Shown one piece after another: positions 26,791 through 36,071 of a stretch of 42,342 nt of DNA. The notes below the pieces were generated by a model that was not told the DNA's origin, did not search any database, and saw nothing but the letters and a program-made list of their open reading frames with translations. Where the stretch lies: NCBI GenBank assembly GCA_005843815.1, contig SZYA01000092.1, positions 1-42,342 of the forward strand, given 5' to 3'. Each line of letters opens with the position of its first letter. The first letter of the stretch is position 1. The translations under genes were made by a program, and so were the position numbers. Origin of the DNA: Chlorobium sp. (GTDB lineage: Bacteria; Bacteroidota; Chlorobiia; Chlorobiales; Chlorobiaceae).

Positions 26791-28346
26791 ACGCTCTCCT
26801 TCGCCGGATCACCGGCCCCGTTTATTCGCATATTTCTTAAAAGATGCTCCTGATCCGAAAATGGGTATTTCACGCCGGCAATCTCCTGAAACCGTTCGTG
26901 CCCTTTGCCCGCAACGAGAAGCACGTCGCCCTCCCGGAGCATGGCGACCGCCCAGGTTATGGCTTCAGCACGGTCACTTATCCGCATATAATGGGCTCCT
27001 GTCATCCCTCGTTCAATTTCATCAAGAATCCTCTCCGGCTCCTCATCCCGAGGATTGTCGGAGGTGAGAATAACCACATCGGCGGCTTCCGAAGCGATAT
27101 GCCCCATTGCAGGACGCTTCGAGCGATCTCTGTTGCCACCACAACCGAACACCACAACCAGACGTGAAACCGCCGGTTTAAGATGGCGAAGGGTTTCAAG
27201 CACCTTGAAGAGAGCGTCAGGCGTATGAGCATAATCAACAAACACCGAGTAGCCCTGGCTACCATCACTCACTCTCTCCATACGCCCGTCAACAGCAGTG
27301 ATTGCCGAAAGAGAGTGGCAGATCTCTTCAGGGGAGAGCGCCATACCAACGCCAACGGCAGCAGCCTCAAGCACATTCATAACGTTGAAAGAGCCAGGCA
27401 GCCCTACCTGCATGGTGATAACCCTCTCCGGAAAATGGAGGGCAACCCTGCTTGATGCAAGCGTACTTCCAAGAATATCAGCTTCAACATGGTGACGACA
27501 CCGAGCCAGGGGAGGAACACCGCCCTGCAACGTACAACAGTAGATTTTTTCTGGCGCTACCCGTGAAGCCATCTGAACGGCAAAGGAGTCATCACTGTTG
27601 AAAACCGCAAACCCTTCCGGCGCAAGCTGGTCAAACAACTGCTGTTTGGCCGAAGCGTACTCATCCATGGTTGTATGAAAATCAAGATGCTCCCTGGTCA
27701 GATTGGTAAAGAGCGCCGCGTGAAACCGAATCCCATACACTCTTTGCAAAACGAGCGCATGGGATGAAACCTCCATCACAGCAGCCCTGCACCCGGCCTC
27801 CACCATCAGAGTGAAGAGGGCGTGCAGCTCATGAGCTTCGGGAGTGGTACGATCAAGCGGAATATCACACTCCCCAATCTGGCAAAGATTGGTGCCAATG
27901 TAGCCAGCCGGAATACCGTTGGCGTTGAGCATTGCCGTAATCAGCCTGGCTGTTGTTGTTTTCCCGTTAGTACCAGTCACTCCAATAATCTTCAATCGGT
28001 CAGCCGCATTACCGTAAAAGAGCCGAGCCACCTCGGCAAGAGCCTTGCGCGCATCGGCAACTTGTATATAGAGGCAGGATGGTGCCATATCAGGCGGAAA
28101 CTCCTCACAGATAACCACCGCAGCCCCGCGATCCACCGCACTACTCATGAACCGATGACCATCAGTACAGTACCCTCGTACAGCCACAAAAAGAGAGCCT
28201 GGCAGAACTTCTCTTGAGTCAATGGTGATATCCCGGACAACAACACCCTGCCCAACCTCTCCGGCAAGAGCAAGCGAGTCAACAGCATCCAGCAGCATAT
28301 CAAGGTGCAGCGCCTGCCGCCTGGCGCTCTTTATCGAAAGAGTCAT
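26781..28346 (-). CDS. murE: UDP-MurNAc-dipeptide--meso-diaminopimelate ligase
   Basis: Adds the third stem-peptide residue. The P-loop GVTGTNGKTTT is at 122-132, and the substrate-specificity motif DNPR at 430-433 indicates meso-diaminopimelate rather than lysine. Length 521 includes a slightly extended N-terminus. The start overlaps the ftsI stop in ATGA. It follows ftsI in the dcw order. Confidence 0.97.
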   Translation of the reverse strand: MTLSIKSARRQALHLDMLLDAVDSLALAGEVGQGVVVRDITIDSREVLPGSLFVAVRGYCTDGHRFMSSAVDRGAAVVICEEFPPDMAPSCLYIQVADARKALAEVARLFYGNAADRLKIIGVTGTNGKTTTARLITAMLNANGIPAGYIGTNLCQIGECDIPLDRTTPEAHELHALFTLMVEAGCRAAVMEVSSHALVLQRVYGIRFHAALFTNLTREHLDFHTTMDEYASAKQQLFDQLAPEGFAVFNSDDSFAVQMASRVAPEKIYCCTLQGGVPPLARCRHHVEADILGSTLASSRVALHFPERVITMQVGLPGSFNVMNVLEAAAVGVGMALSPEEICHSLSAITAVDGRMERVSDGSQGYSVFVDYAHTPDALFKVLETLRHLKPAVSRLVVVFGCGGNRDRSKRPAMGHIASEAADVVILTSDNPRDEEPERILDEIERGMTGAHYMRISDRAEAITWAVAMLREGDVLLVAGKGHERFQEIAGVKYPFSDQEHLLRNMRINGAGDPAKESVCR

Positions 28347-30364
28347 GAGGAGCTTTTATTCACCTTTCCTGAAGCAAGCTGTACCTTTATCGTTCTCTCC
28401 TTTTGAACCATACTTCCGGGAGTGATGTTCTGGCCAACAACAAACCCGTCAAAACTACCAGAATAATCCATCTCCAGCTTAAGCCATTTCAGCAATCGCT
28501 GCGCATCCCGCCCCGTGAGTCCCCTGAGTTCAGGAACCACTACCGTAGTAACAGCATCCAGAGTTGCCTGTTCCGGTGATGGAACGGCAAGATTTTTCTG
28601 CATCTCCTCCGAGCAGGCGATCATTCTGTTGGCAATACCTGCAAAAACCGGTACGGCAACCGCTGCGGCATAATAGGCAGTTCTCGGCCGCTCCACATTC
28701 ACAATAATTGCATAGCGTGGAGCTTCAACCGGAAAATAACCGACAAATGAGGAGACATAGACTCGATTGGCATACGAGCCTCCTGCCGCACGTTGAGCCG
28801 TTCCGGTTTTTCCGGCCACACTGATTCCGGGTAACGCAGCATTTTTCGCTGTACCACTGTCAACGACAGCCTTGAAGTACTCTTTGCCAAGATATCGCGC
28901 TGTAGCCACGGATACCACTCGACGTATTTTCTCAGGAACATTCTCCCGAACAATCCTGCCATCAGCCGCAATAATCTTTTTAATAATATAGGGACGCATC
29001 AACTCTCCATCATTGGCAATGGCCGCATAAGAGAGAAGGGTTTGCAGCGGAGTTACCATCACCTGATAGCCATAACCCATCCAGGGAAGGGTGGTTTTAT
29101 CCCAATGTGCAAGAGAACGAACCCTGCCCGGAGATTCACCGATAAGCCCAACACCTGTTTTTTTCCCAAAGCCAAAATTTCTCGTATAGGCATTAAAATT
29201 GTCTCGCCCAACCGCCATCGCTGTCTTTGCAGCAACAATATTGCTGGAATACATGAGAGCCTGGCGGAACGTTATGGTACCATAAGGCTCATGATCCTTT
29301 ATCTTCAGATTATAGAGAGGCAAAACACCATTATTGGCGAACACCATATCTTCAGCCCTCCTTTTGAGTATATCCGTTGCTGCCGCAGCCATGATCAGCT
29401 TGAAGGTCGAGCCTGGTTCGTAGCTGTCTGTTACTGCCCGATTACGCGCCAGTTCGGGTTTCCACGTCTCCCTGCGATTAAGATCAAAGGATGGATTGTT
29501 GGCCATGGCAAGAATCTCTCCGGTACGGACATCCATAACAATACTGGAGGCCGCTTCAGCCTGAAACTTCTGCACCGACAGCGAAAGCTCGTCTTCCACA
29601 ATACTTTGAATATCACTATCGATGGTCAATTGTACGGTATTGCCCTCTACAGCATCCTGCTGCTCGACATCAGGATCTGGATAGCGGACTCCTGTGGCAT
29701 TTCGCTGAAAAACTCTTGTCCCGTCAACCCCTTTCAACTCTTTATTCAACTGGAGCTCCAACCCGCTGCTCCCCTCATTTTTGCTGTCGGTCGACCCGAT
29801 CAACTGGGCTGCAACATTGAGATAATACCTCTGCTGCTCCTTGTCAAACCAGACACCATGCATCTTTTCCTGCATAAGGGGCAGTGCTTTTGCAACGGCA
29901 ATCTTCCTTCCAAGCACTGCCATACCTTTGGGGCGACGCAACTCTTGGAGATACTCCAGCCGATTACCTCCCAACTGCCTGGCGAAAACAGAAGCAATCG
30001 CGGTAGTATTGTCAAAAGTTTTCTGTTTTTTTGTCGCCTTGTCCATGACCGGCCTCTCTTTGTCGTCAAACAACGGGGTATTCCTCACTTTGACGGGATC
30101 AGCATAAAAGGAGATGGATTCAATACTCTCCGCCAGCATACGCGAATTGCGGTCAAGAATCACACCCCGCTGCGCAACCTCAGTGACAACCCTCTCATAT
30201 TGCTTTACCGCTTTTTCCTTGTATTTTTTAACGTTAACCACCTGAATGTTCAGTAACATACCAATGATTGCAGCAATAAACATCGAAAACCCGAAAACGA
30301 CAATACCGAGCCGCCGACCAAACTCTTTGTCATCCGGTTTCCTGATACCCTGTGGTTCATTCAT
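28343..30364 (-). CDS. ftsI: Septal peptidoglycan transpeptidase FtsI (PBP3) with PASTA domain
   Basis: Class B penicillin-binding protein of 673 residues. A membrane helix at about 20-41 is followed by the dimerisation/pedestal domain. The transpeptidase domain has the active-site serine S319 in GSTFK, the SSN motif at 373-375 and KTG at 519-521. From about 613 a C-terminal PASTA domain is visible (VVVPELRGLTGRDAQRLLKW), which E. coli FtsI lacks. It cross-links septal glycan made by FtsW. Forty bases separate its start from the end of the ftsL-like gene. Confidence 0.96.
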   Translation of the reverse strand: MNEPQGIRKPDDKEFGRRLGIVVFGFSMFIAAIIGMLLNIQVVNVKKYKEKAVKQYERVVTEVAQRGVILDRNSRMLAESIESISFYADPVKVRNTPLFDDKERPVMDKATKKQKTFDNTTAIASVFARQLGGNRLEYLQELRRPKGMAVLGRKIAVAKALPLMQEKMHGVWFDKEQQRYYLNVAAQLIGSTDSKNEGSSGLELQLNKELKGVDGTRVFQRNATGVRYPDPDVEQQDAVEGNTVQLTIDSDIQSIVEDELSLSVQKFQAEAASSIVMDVRTGEILAMANNPSFDLNRRETWKPELARNRAVTDSYEPGSTFKLIMAAAATDILKRRAEDMVFANNGVLPLYNLKIKDHEPYGTITFRQALMYSSNIVAAKTAMAVGRDNFNAYTRNFGFGKKTGVGLIGESPGRVRSLAHWDKTTLPWMGYGYQVMVTPLQTLLSYAAIANDGELMRPYIIKKIIAADGRIVRENVPEKIRRVVSVATARYLGKEYFKAVVDSGTAKNAALPGISVAGKTGTAQRAAGGSYANRVYVSSFVGYFPVEAPRYAIIVNVERPRTAYYAAAVAVPVFAGIANRMIACSEEMQKNLAVPSPEQATLDAVTTVVVPELRGLTGRDAQRLLKWLKLEMDYSGSFDGFVVGQNITPGSMVQKERTIKVQLASGKVNKSSS

Positions 30365-30404
30365 AAGTTACCCCGTTCATCGTTTCATTGAGCAACACGT
30401 CCAT

Positions 30405-30848
30405 TCAGGGGCGAAGTTCAACGGGAGGAATACCTGAAGGTTCAAGACCAATTTTTAACGCATCTTGGGCAATATTATGAATACCATGCAATTCGTGCAC
30501 TTTCAGCTCCTGCGAGGTAATCACACTGGTGGTCATAAGAATCTGTTCACGAAGTTTTTCACTCTGCCGGGCAAGGTTGATAATCGCAAGGGTATTATAG
30601 GTTTGCAGCAGAAAAATAAGTGTGCCACCAAGCAGATAAAGAAAAGTTTTGAGCTGCAACAAGGCTACTATATCAAACTTTACTGTAGAGACAACTGGCT
30701 CAGCCGACAAATTATCCTCAACACCTTCAATGCCCTTAACTTCATCGAATCGTTGGGAAACAGGAGTTCCCGCTGCCGCACCCCTCCCTTTACTCTTGAT
30801 GCTTTTCCGAAAACGCCCCAGAAAATCAATCACGTTGCTCTTGTTCAC
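30405..30848 (-). CDS. ftsL: FtsL-like bitopic division protein
   Basis: A 147-residue protein with a charged cytoplasmic tail of about 65 residues, one membrane helix at roughly 66-83, and a short periplasmic coiled coil at about 88-125 with heptad-like hydrophobics. There is no strong sequence signature; the call rests on topology and its place between rsmH and ftsI, where ftsL is always found. The cytoplasmic part is longer than in E. coli. The start is GTG, overlapping the rsmH TGA as GTGA. Confidence 0.75.
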   Translation of the reverse strand: MNKSNVIDFLGRFRKSIKSKGRGAAAGTPVSQRFDEVKGIEGVEDNLSAEPVVSTVKFDIVALLQLKTFLYLLGGTLIFLLQTYNTLAIINLARQSEKLREQILMTTSVITSQELKVHELHGIHNIAQDALKIGLEPSGIPPVELRP

Positions 30849-31834
30849 AACAGGCTCCTCAGAGGAAGTTTTTCAATAACGCGCAACTTCGCACTTCTTG
30901 ACCTCGAGTTCAACTCTATCTCCTCCGGTGTAGCACCCAGAGGTTTTCTTGTTATAAGAGTAATGTCGCCAGTGACCAAAGGCTCCCTCAAGCCGACCCC
31001 TTTTGGCCCCCAGTCACTTTTTGCTTTTTCAGCAAACGCTTTTTTGACAATCCTGTCCTCAAGGGAGTGATAACTGATAACTGCCATACGGCCATGTCCA
31101 TCCAGGCAATTAATTCCGCCGTCAATCGCCCTGATGAGCACATCAAGCTCACCGTTCACCTCAATTCTCAGTGCCTGAAACACTCTTGAAAGGGTTTTGA
31201 TCACCTTTTCCCCCCCATAGGCATTATCGCGAATGATTGCAGCAAGCTCTTGCGTCCCGTTGACTGAACCATAAGCCTGGCGGTGCGCAACAATAGCCCT
31301 GGCAATACTCCTGCTTCTTGGCTCTTCACCATATCGGTAAAAAAGCCTCGCCAGCTCTCTCTCTTCCCAGGTGTTGACAATCTCGCCGGCCGTCAGAGAT
31401 GCATCCCCATCCATCCTCATATCAAGTGCACCATCCCTGAGATAACTGAAACCCCGCTCTGCAGTATCAATCTGGAATGAGGAAACCCCGAGATCAAGCA
31501 GAATGCCAGCCACAAGCGGATCCACCCCTTTGTCGCGGCACACCCTGTTGATGATACCTTCAATATCCTGAAAATTCCCTTTGACCAGAACAGAACTGGT
31601 GGCAAAACCAGCAAGCCTGCCTCCAGCCTGGCGCAATGCATCATCGTCCTGATCAATACCAATCAAAAGCGATCGCTGCAGATAGCCTGCCTCACGAAGC
31701 GCATGCAGCATGGCAAGCGAGTGGCCTCCCCCCCCAAGAGTTCCATCAATATAAATCCCTGGCCTCCTGACCAGGAATGCAATAACTTCGGCAACAAGCA
31801 CCGGATCATGAAATCTCTCCTGCCCCATAGCCAT
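30845..31834 (-). CDS. rsmH: 16S rRNA (cytosine-1402-N4)-methyltransferase
   Basis: SAM-dependent methyltransferase of 329 residues that modifies C1402 in the ribosomal P site. The opening FHDPVLVAEVIAFL, the SAM loop DGTLGGGGHS, LDLGVSSFQID and the C-terminal ISYHSLEDRIVKKAF are RsmH hallmarks. The ATG at 31834 shares one base with the mraZ stop (TAATG). A longer frame to 31912 would run back through mraZ and is rejected. Confidence 0.96.
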   Translation of the reverse strand: MAMGQERFHDPVLVAEVIAFLVRRPGIYIDGTLGGGGHSLAMLHALREAGYLQRSLLIGIDQDDDALRQAGGRLAGFATSSVLVKGNFQDIEGIINRVCRDKGVDPLVAGILLDLGVSSFQIDTAERGFSYLRDGALDMRMDGDASLTAGEIVNTWEERELARLFYRYGEEPRSRSIARAIVAHRQAYGSVNGTQELAAIIRDNAYGGEKVIKTLSRVFQALRIEVNGELDVLIRAIDGGINCLDGHGRMAVISYHSLEDRIVKKAFAEKAKSDWGPKGVGLREPLVTGDITLITRKPLGATPEEIELNSRSRSAKLRVIEKLPLRSLL

Positions 31835-32304
31835 TAAAAATACCTGCCAGCGAGCAATACAAAGCGATCTGCACTCTCCCGCAAAAGAGCAGAGAGTCGT
31901 TCCGGCTCCCAAATAATCATCTTTGTATCAGCCCCAATAATCACAACATCCCTTGTAATACCTGCATATTCCAGAAATTCCCTTGACAAAGCAATCCTCC
32001 CTTGACGATCAAGCTCAACGATTTCAAGGCTTTCATACATCAACGTCTTCAGCAGGCGCTCATCAGGGTTGAAATCAGAAAGAGCAGAGATACCCCGCCT
32101 CATCCCGTTCCAGATAAATGGCTCATAAAGCTCAAGAGAACAATCTGGAGTCTTTATGATATAGAGAGCCTCTCTACTCTCAGCCACAAACCCATCATCA
32201 GCAATGGAAGCCACCAGCCCAAACTTTCGCCGAAATTTTACAGGAATCATCAGCCGTCCCTTTTCGTCGATGGAATGCCGCTCTTTCCCTATAAAGCCAG
32301 CCAT
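31834..32304 (-). CDS. mraZ: Transcriptional regulator MraZ
   Basis: A 156-residue MraZ (AbrB-like double SWIM fold) that binds repeats upstream of its own dcw operon. Both halves are visible: DEKGRLMIPVKFRRKF near the N-terminus and DRQGRIALSREFLEYAGI in the second repeat. The start at 32304 (MAGFIGKERHSID) is chosen because GGAGGGGG lies eight bases upstream. It is the first gene of the dcw cluster. Confidence 0.95.
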   Translation of the reverse strand: MAGFIGKERHSIDEKGRLMIPVKFRRKFGLVASIADDGFVAESREALYIIKTPDCSLELYEPFIWNGMRRGISALSDFNPDERLLKTLMYESLEIVELDRQGRIALSREFLEYAGITRDVVIIGADTKMIIWEPERLSALLRESADRFVLLAGRYF

Positions 32305-32342
32305 TACCGTGACCCCCTCCTGCAATGTTTGTACGGATGCCG

Positions 32343-32370
32343 CCCCATTTTTACCCCACCTTCACCCCCA
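32343..32370 (-). promoter_or_regulatory. Probable MraZ operator (TGGGG repeats)
   Basis: On the minus strand three TGGGG words (plus coordinates 32343-32347, 32354-32358 and 32366-32370) are spaced 11-12 bases apart, about one helical turn, and lie 39-66 bases before the mraZ start. Known MraZ sites are tandem TGGGN-type repeats with near-helical spacing. Further GTGG-containing words occur at about 32405-32435. Confidence 0.65.
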
Positions 32371-32453
32371 AGAGCGCCATAACGGAGGTGAATGAACTCA
32401 TTGCTCCACTTTTTACCATATTTTGCCACTCCAAAATGTATAAAAAAAGGAGG

Positions 32454-32486
32454 CACTAAAAAAATAGTTGTCTATTTTTAATAGTG
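32454..32486. repeat. AT-rich hairpin between mraZ and chorismate mutase
   Basis: Arms of 8 bp (AAAAATAG/CTATTTTT) and 5 bp (CACTA/TAGTG) enclose a TTGT loop with a small internal bulge. The element sits in the divergent promoter region of the dcw operon and the chorismate-mutase operon. It is AT-rich and lacks the GC stem of a normal terminator. Confidence 0.5.
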
Positions 32487-32574
32487 CTGTGAGGTTCATA
32501 TTTTACCCCTGTGAATCTTCATGGGCACGGGGCCATACGGAAAATTTTCTCATACACTTTTAACCGCTGTCATC

Positions 32575-32895
32575 ATGATGTCTGACAATCCCCTCAATAA
32601 TGCAGCACATTGGCAGGAACTTGACGAATGGAGAAAAAAAATCGACGCTCTTGATCAGCAACTCTCTTCTCTCCTTTGCAAGAGACTGGATTGCGCACAG
32701 AACATAAGCGCCCTGAAATTGAGAATCGGTGAGGAGGTACTCCAGCCTGAGCGAGAAAAAGAGGTTCTTGATAATGTACTGAACCATGCAGACTCACCTC
32801 TCAAGTCAAACGCACTGGAAAAAATCTATCGCTCCATCATCGAAGAGAGCCGCCTGTTTCAGTATGCGTGGAAAAACAACCAGCAGGACAAATAA
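32575..32895 (+). CDS. Chorismate mutase, AroQ type
   Basis: Converts chorismate to prephenate for phenylalanine and tyrosine synthesis. The helical AroQ pattern is clear: WRKKIDALDQQLSSLLCKR, then ALKLRIGEEVLQPEREKEVL and IYRSIIEESRLFQ, providing the arginines and lysine that hold the substrate carboxylates. It is a single-domain enzyme of about 106 residues, without fused prephenate dehydratase or DAHP synthase. The start is uncertain: ATG at 32575 or 32578 is preferred, but the frame is open to an ATG at 32521, and none has a ribosome binding site. mltG follows after 20 bases. Confidence 0.88.
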   Translation: MMSDNPLNNAAHWQELDEWRKKIDALDQQLSSLLCKRLDCAQNISALKLRIGEEVLQPEREKEVLDNVLNHADSPLKSNALEKIYRSIIEESRLFQYAWKNNQQDK

Positions 32896-32915
32896 GTTAA
32901 AGGGATTGTCGCGCA

Positions 32916-33929
32916 ATGGTATTTAAAAAAAAGAATTTGCAACTTTCGCTGTTGATTGGAGCCATCATGGTGCTGACCGTAGTGGTATCCTTTTTGTTTC
33001 TTCCGGGGCTCAACAGCTCATCCAGCATAACTCGCCTCACGGTACACCGTGGTACTGGATTCAGAACCATTCTTGACGAGCTGCGCCATAATGGCACTAT
33101 TGCAGAGACTTGGCCTCCACTGCTGACCGCAAGTATTGTTCCAAAACTTCGCAATATCAAGCCGGGCAGATATATCATACCTCCAGGCATGTCTAATTTC
33201 GGGCTCATGTACTACCTGCACAGCCGTCCGCAGGATGAGGTTCGTGTCACTCTCCCTGAGGGACTTGGTCTCAGCGATATTGCCAGAATACTCTCAAAAA
33301 ACCTTGATATTGATTCCACCGGATTCATGGCTGCAGCATCTGACCGGACAATGCTTTTGAAGTACGGTATTACCGCCAGCAATGCCGAAGGGTATCTTTT
33401 CCCCGGAACATACCATTTTGCCTGGGCAAGCACACCCCATGAAGCTGCGGTATTTCTTGTCGGTCGGTTCCACCATTTTTACACCGACAGCCTGAAAAAT
33501 GTTGCTTCCAAAAGAGGGCTGAAGACGGCCAGTTTGCTGACGCTTGCCTCTATTGTTGAAGCTGAAACCCCACTTGATGCCGAAAAGCCTGTTGTCGCAA
33601 GTGTCTATCTCAATCGGTTGAAAACAAAGATGCGTCTGCAGGCAGATCCAACAGTACAGTATGCCCTGGGTGGAACAGCCAGAAGACTTTACTACAAAGA
33701 CCTTGAAGCAGACTCACCCTACAACACCTACCGTTATAACGGGCTACCACCCGGACCGATCTGCAACCCTGGCGCAGCATCAATTCTGGCTGTACTGAAC
33801 CCGACAGAGTGCCGATTTCTCTACTTTGTTGCTACCGGAAAAGGTGGACACTACTTTGCAGAATCACTGGCAGAACATGCGGCAAACATTAAAAAATACA
33901 GGAAAGTACGGCTCAATACACTACCGTAA
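32916..33929 (+). CDS. mltG: Endolytic murein transglycosylase MltG
   Basis: A 337-residue YceG-family lytic transglycosylase that cuts nascent glycan and so terminates strands. The N-terminal membrane anchor is at 9-29, a LysM-like region follows, and the catalytic glutamate is E215 in LASIVEAET. Downstream family motifs are VASVYLNRL, LQADPTVQYALG and YNTYRYNGLPPGPICNPG. It is co-oriented with chorismate mutase and is near the divergent dcw cluster, fitting a cell-wall role. Confidence 0.96.
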   Translation: MVFKKKNLQLSLLIGAIMVLTVVVSFLFLPGLNSSSSITRLTVHRGTGFRTILDELRHNGTIAETWPPLLTASIVPKLRNIKPGRYIIPPGMSNFGLMYYLHSRPQDEVRVTLPEGLGLSDIARILSKNLDIDSTGFMAAASDRTMLLKYGITASNAEGYLFPGTYHFAWASTPHEAAVFLVGRFHHFYTDSLKNVASKRGLKTASLLTLASIVEAETPLDAEKPVVASVYLNRLKTKMRLQADPTVQYALGGTARRLYYKDLEADSPYNTYRYNGLPPGPICNPGAASILAVLNPTECRFLYFVATGKGGHYFAESLAEHAANIKKYRKVRLNTLP

Positions 33930-34021
33930 GGGAAGTGAACAAGCAACAGTATTACAATATATAGTATCAATTACATACATTGGAGGAATGTGGCATCTTA
34001 TTAACTCATTTAAAAAACAGA

Positions 34022-35215
34022 ATGCAGAAGAAGAGCTTGTCTGACATCGCAACCCAGGGGAAACGGGTGCTCATGCGCGTTGATTTTAATGTTCCCCTTG
34101 ACGAAAACAAACGAATTACCGACGACAAGAGGATAGTGGAGTCGCTTCCATCCATCAAAAAAGTGCTTGACGATGGAGGACGCCTTATTCTCATGTCTCA
34201 CCTTGGAAGACCGAAAGGCAAGGTCAATCCTGAATACTCGCTTGCTCCGGTGGCATCACGACTGGCTGAACTGATCGACTGCCCGGTTACCATGGCGAAA
34301 GATTGTATCGGAGTTGAGGTTATGCAACAAGTACTTGCGATGCAGGATGGAGAGGTTCTCCTGCTTGAAAACCTGAGGTTTCACGCCGAGGAAGAGGCAA
34401 ATGACCCGGATTTCTCCAGAGAGCTTGCTTCGCTTGGTGAAGTGTACGTTAATGACGCTTTTGGAACTGCACACCGTGCTCATGCGTCAACGGAGGGAAT
34501 TACCCATTACGTCAAAACCGCCGTTGCCGGATTTCTTATAGAAAGAGAGCTGCTCTATCTGGGAAAAGCTCTGCAGGAACCTGAACGGCCGTTTGTGGCG
34601 ATTCTGGGTGGCTCAAAGATATCAGGAAAGATTGATGTCCTTGAAAACCTTTTCAAAAAAGTTGATACCGTTTTGATTGGCGGAGCCATGGTTTTCACCT
34701 TCTTCAAGGCACAAGGGTATCAGATCGGTAAATCTCTTGTAGAGGAGAGCAAGATAGAGCTTGCTCTTGCTATTCTTGAACAGGCAAAAAGCAAGGGTAT
34801 AAAACTGCTCCTGCCAACGGATGTGATTCTTGCGCCAGCAGTTTCGGGAGATGTTGATTTTTACACCGACAAGATATCAAACATCCCTGAAAATATGATT
34901 GGTGTTGATATTGGCCCGGAAACGGTGGAGATGTACCGCAGGGAGATCCTCGCTGCACGCACCGTGCTGTGGAATGGCCCGATGGGTGTCTTTGAAATCG
35001 ATAATTTTGCCGCTGGCACTATGGCCGTGGCACAAGCTCTGGCAGAGGCAACCGAAAAAGGGGCTACAACCATTGTCGGTGGTGGTGATTCCGCTGCAGC
35101 GATAGCAAAAGCAGGACTGGCGAAAGCGATTACCCATATCTCCACAGGTGGAGGCGCCAGCCTTGAATTCCTCGAGGGCAAGGATCTGCCTGGCATCTCT
35201 GCACTGAACGATTAA
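34022..35215 (+). CDS. pgk: Phosphoglycerate kinase
   Basis: Interconverts 1,3-bisphosphoglycerate and 3-phosphoglycerate with ATP/ADP, in gluconeogenesis and glycolysis. The N-terminal signature [27 protein letters not shown], and the C-terminal nucleotide motif [10 protein letters not shown] identify it. Length 397 is standard. The ATG at 34022 (MQKKSLSDI) is preferred over an in-frame TTG at 33980 because the family begins here, although GGAGGA lies just after that TTG. The rhomboid gene follows 21 bases downstream. Confidence 0.95.
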   Translation: MQKKSLSDIATQGKRVLMRVDFNVPLDENKRITDDKRIVESLPSIKKVLDDGGRLILMSHLGRPKGKVNPEYSLAPVASRLAELIDCPVTMAKDCIGVEVMQQVLAMQDGEVLLLENLRFHAEEEANDPDFSRELASLGEVYVNDAFGTAHRAHASTEGITHYVKTAVAGFLIERELLYLGKALQEPERPFVAILGGSKISGKIDVLENLFKKVDTVLIGGAMVFTFFKAQGYQIGKSLVEESKIELALAILEQAKSKGIKLLLPTDVILAPAVSGDVDFYTDKISNIPENMIGVDIGPETVEMYRREILAARTVLWNGPMGVFEIDNFAAGTMAVAQALAEATEKGATTIVGGGDSAAAIAKAGLAKAITHISTGGGASLEFLEGKDLPGISALND

Positions 35216-35236
35216 AGCGCAACTATAACAGAGGCA

Positions 35237-36064
35237 ATGAATTATTCCCAACCATACAGCCCCGGGGGCTTTGAATTTATGCCCCCGGCCATCAAGACCA
35301 TTATTATTGTCAATGTCGCCGTTTTTCTGCTCCAGTTGACACCATTTGGAGAGACAGTTTCGGCACTCGGCTCCTTGTGGCCTTTGGGTTCCGGTAATTT
35401 CAGAATCTGGCAACCTGTGACGTATATGTTTCTTCACGGAGGCATGACACATCTCTTCTTCAACATGTTTGCACTCTGGATGTTTGGCGCAGAGATAGAG
35501 AATCACTGGGGCACCAGACAATTCAACATCTACTACTTTGTCTGCGGTATCGGTGCCGCAATCATCAACCTGGCGGCCACGATGGGTAGCCCTTTTCCCA
35601 CTGTTGGAGCCTCTGGCGCTATTTACGGTGTACTGCTTGCATTCGGCATGATGTTCCCCAATCGCTATATTTTTCTCTATTTTCTCTTTCCTGTCAAAGC
35701 AAAGTATTTCATTGCCGGCTATGCACTCATTGAGTTTATCTCCGGTTTCGGCAGTCGAACCATGGGAAGCGGCAGCAACATTGCCCACTTTGCTCACCTC
35801 GGGGGAATGCTGATCGGCTTTATCTTCATCAGCATCAAACGAGCTGAGTTATCACTCTCCGAATTACTCACGAAGGGACTTTCCACACTACGCTCCGCCG
35901 CAAAAAAGAGAGGTGGCCCGCGACTTCATACGCAGAAGAGGGTCACTCCACCGGTTTCAGAAGTCGAGATTAACGCAATACTCGACAAGATTTCAACGCA
36001 TGGATACGCATCATTAACCCCGGAGGAGCGGAGCAAACTGCTAAAGGCCAGCGGCCAAACGTAA
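35237..36064 (+). CDS. Rhomboid-family intramembrane serine protease
   Basis: A 275-residue six-helix membrane protein. The catalytic serine is S126 in GASGAIYG and the histidine is H187 in HFAHLGGMLIG; the asparagine of the oxyanion region lies in HLFFNMFALWMFG. The C-terminal ~70 residues are a soluble tail with EVEINAILDKISTHGYASLTPEERSKLL, a helical extension seen on Bacteroidota/Chlorobi rhomboids. Substrates are unknown. It ends seven bases before the convergent rlmD-like gene. Confidence 0.92.
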   Translation: MNYSQPYSPGGFEFMPPAIKTIIIVNVAVFLLQLTPFGETVSALGSLWPLGSGNFRIWQPVTYMFLHGGMTHLFFNMFALWMFGAEIENHWGTRQFNIYYFVCGIGAAIINLAATMGSPFPTVGASGAIYGVLLAFGMMFPNRYIFLYFLFPVKAKYFIAGYALIEFISGFGSRTMGSGSNIAHFAHLGGMLIGFIFISIKRAELSLSELLTKGLSTLRSAAKKRGGPRLHTQKRVTPPVSEVEINAILDKISTHGYASLTPEERSKLLKASGQT

Positions 36065-36071
36065 GCACTCT

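Noticed and set aside
29042-30256. Plus-strand open frame of 404 codons opposite ftsI
   Set aside because: Antisense shadow of ftsI; composition is typical of a reverse-complement frame and no domain is visible.
34877-35797. Minus-strand open frame of 306 codons opposite pgk and the rhomboid gene
   Set aside because: It spans two conserved plus-strand genes and their gap, which is implausible for a real gene.
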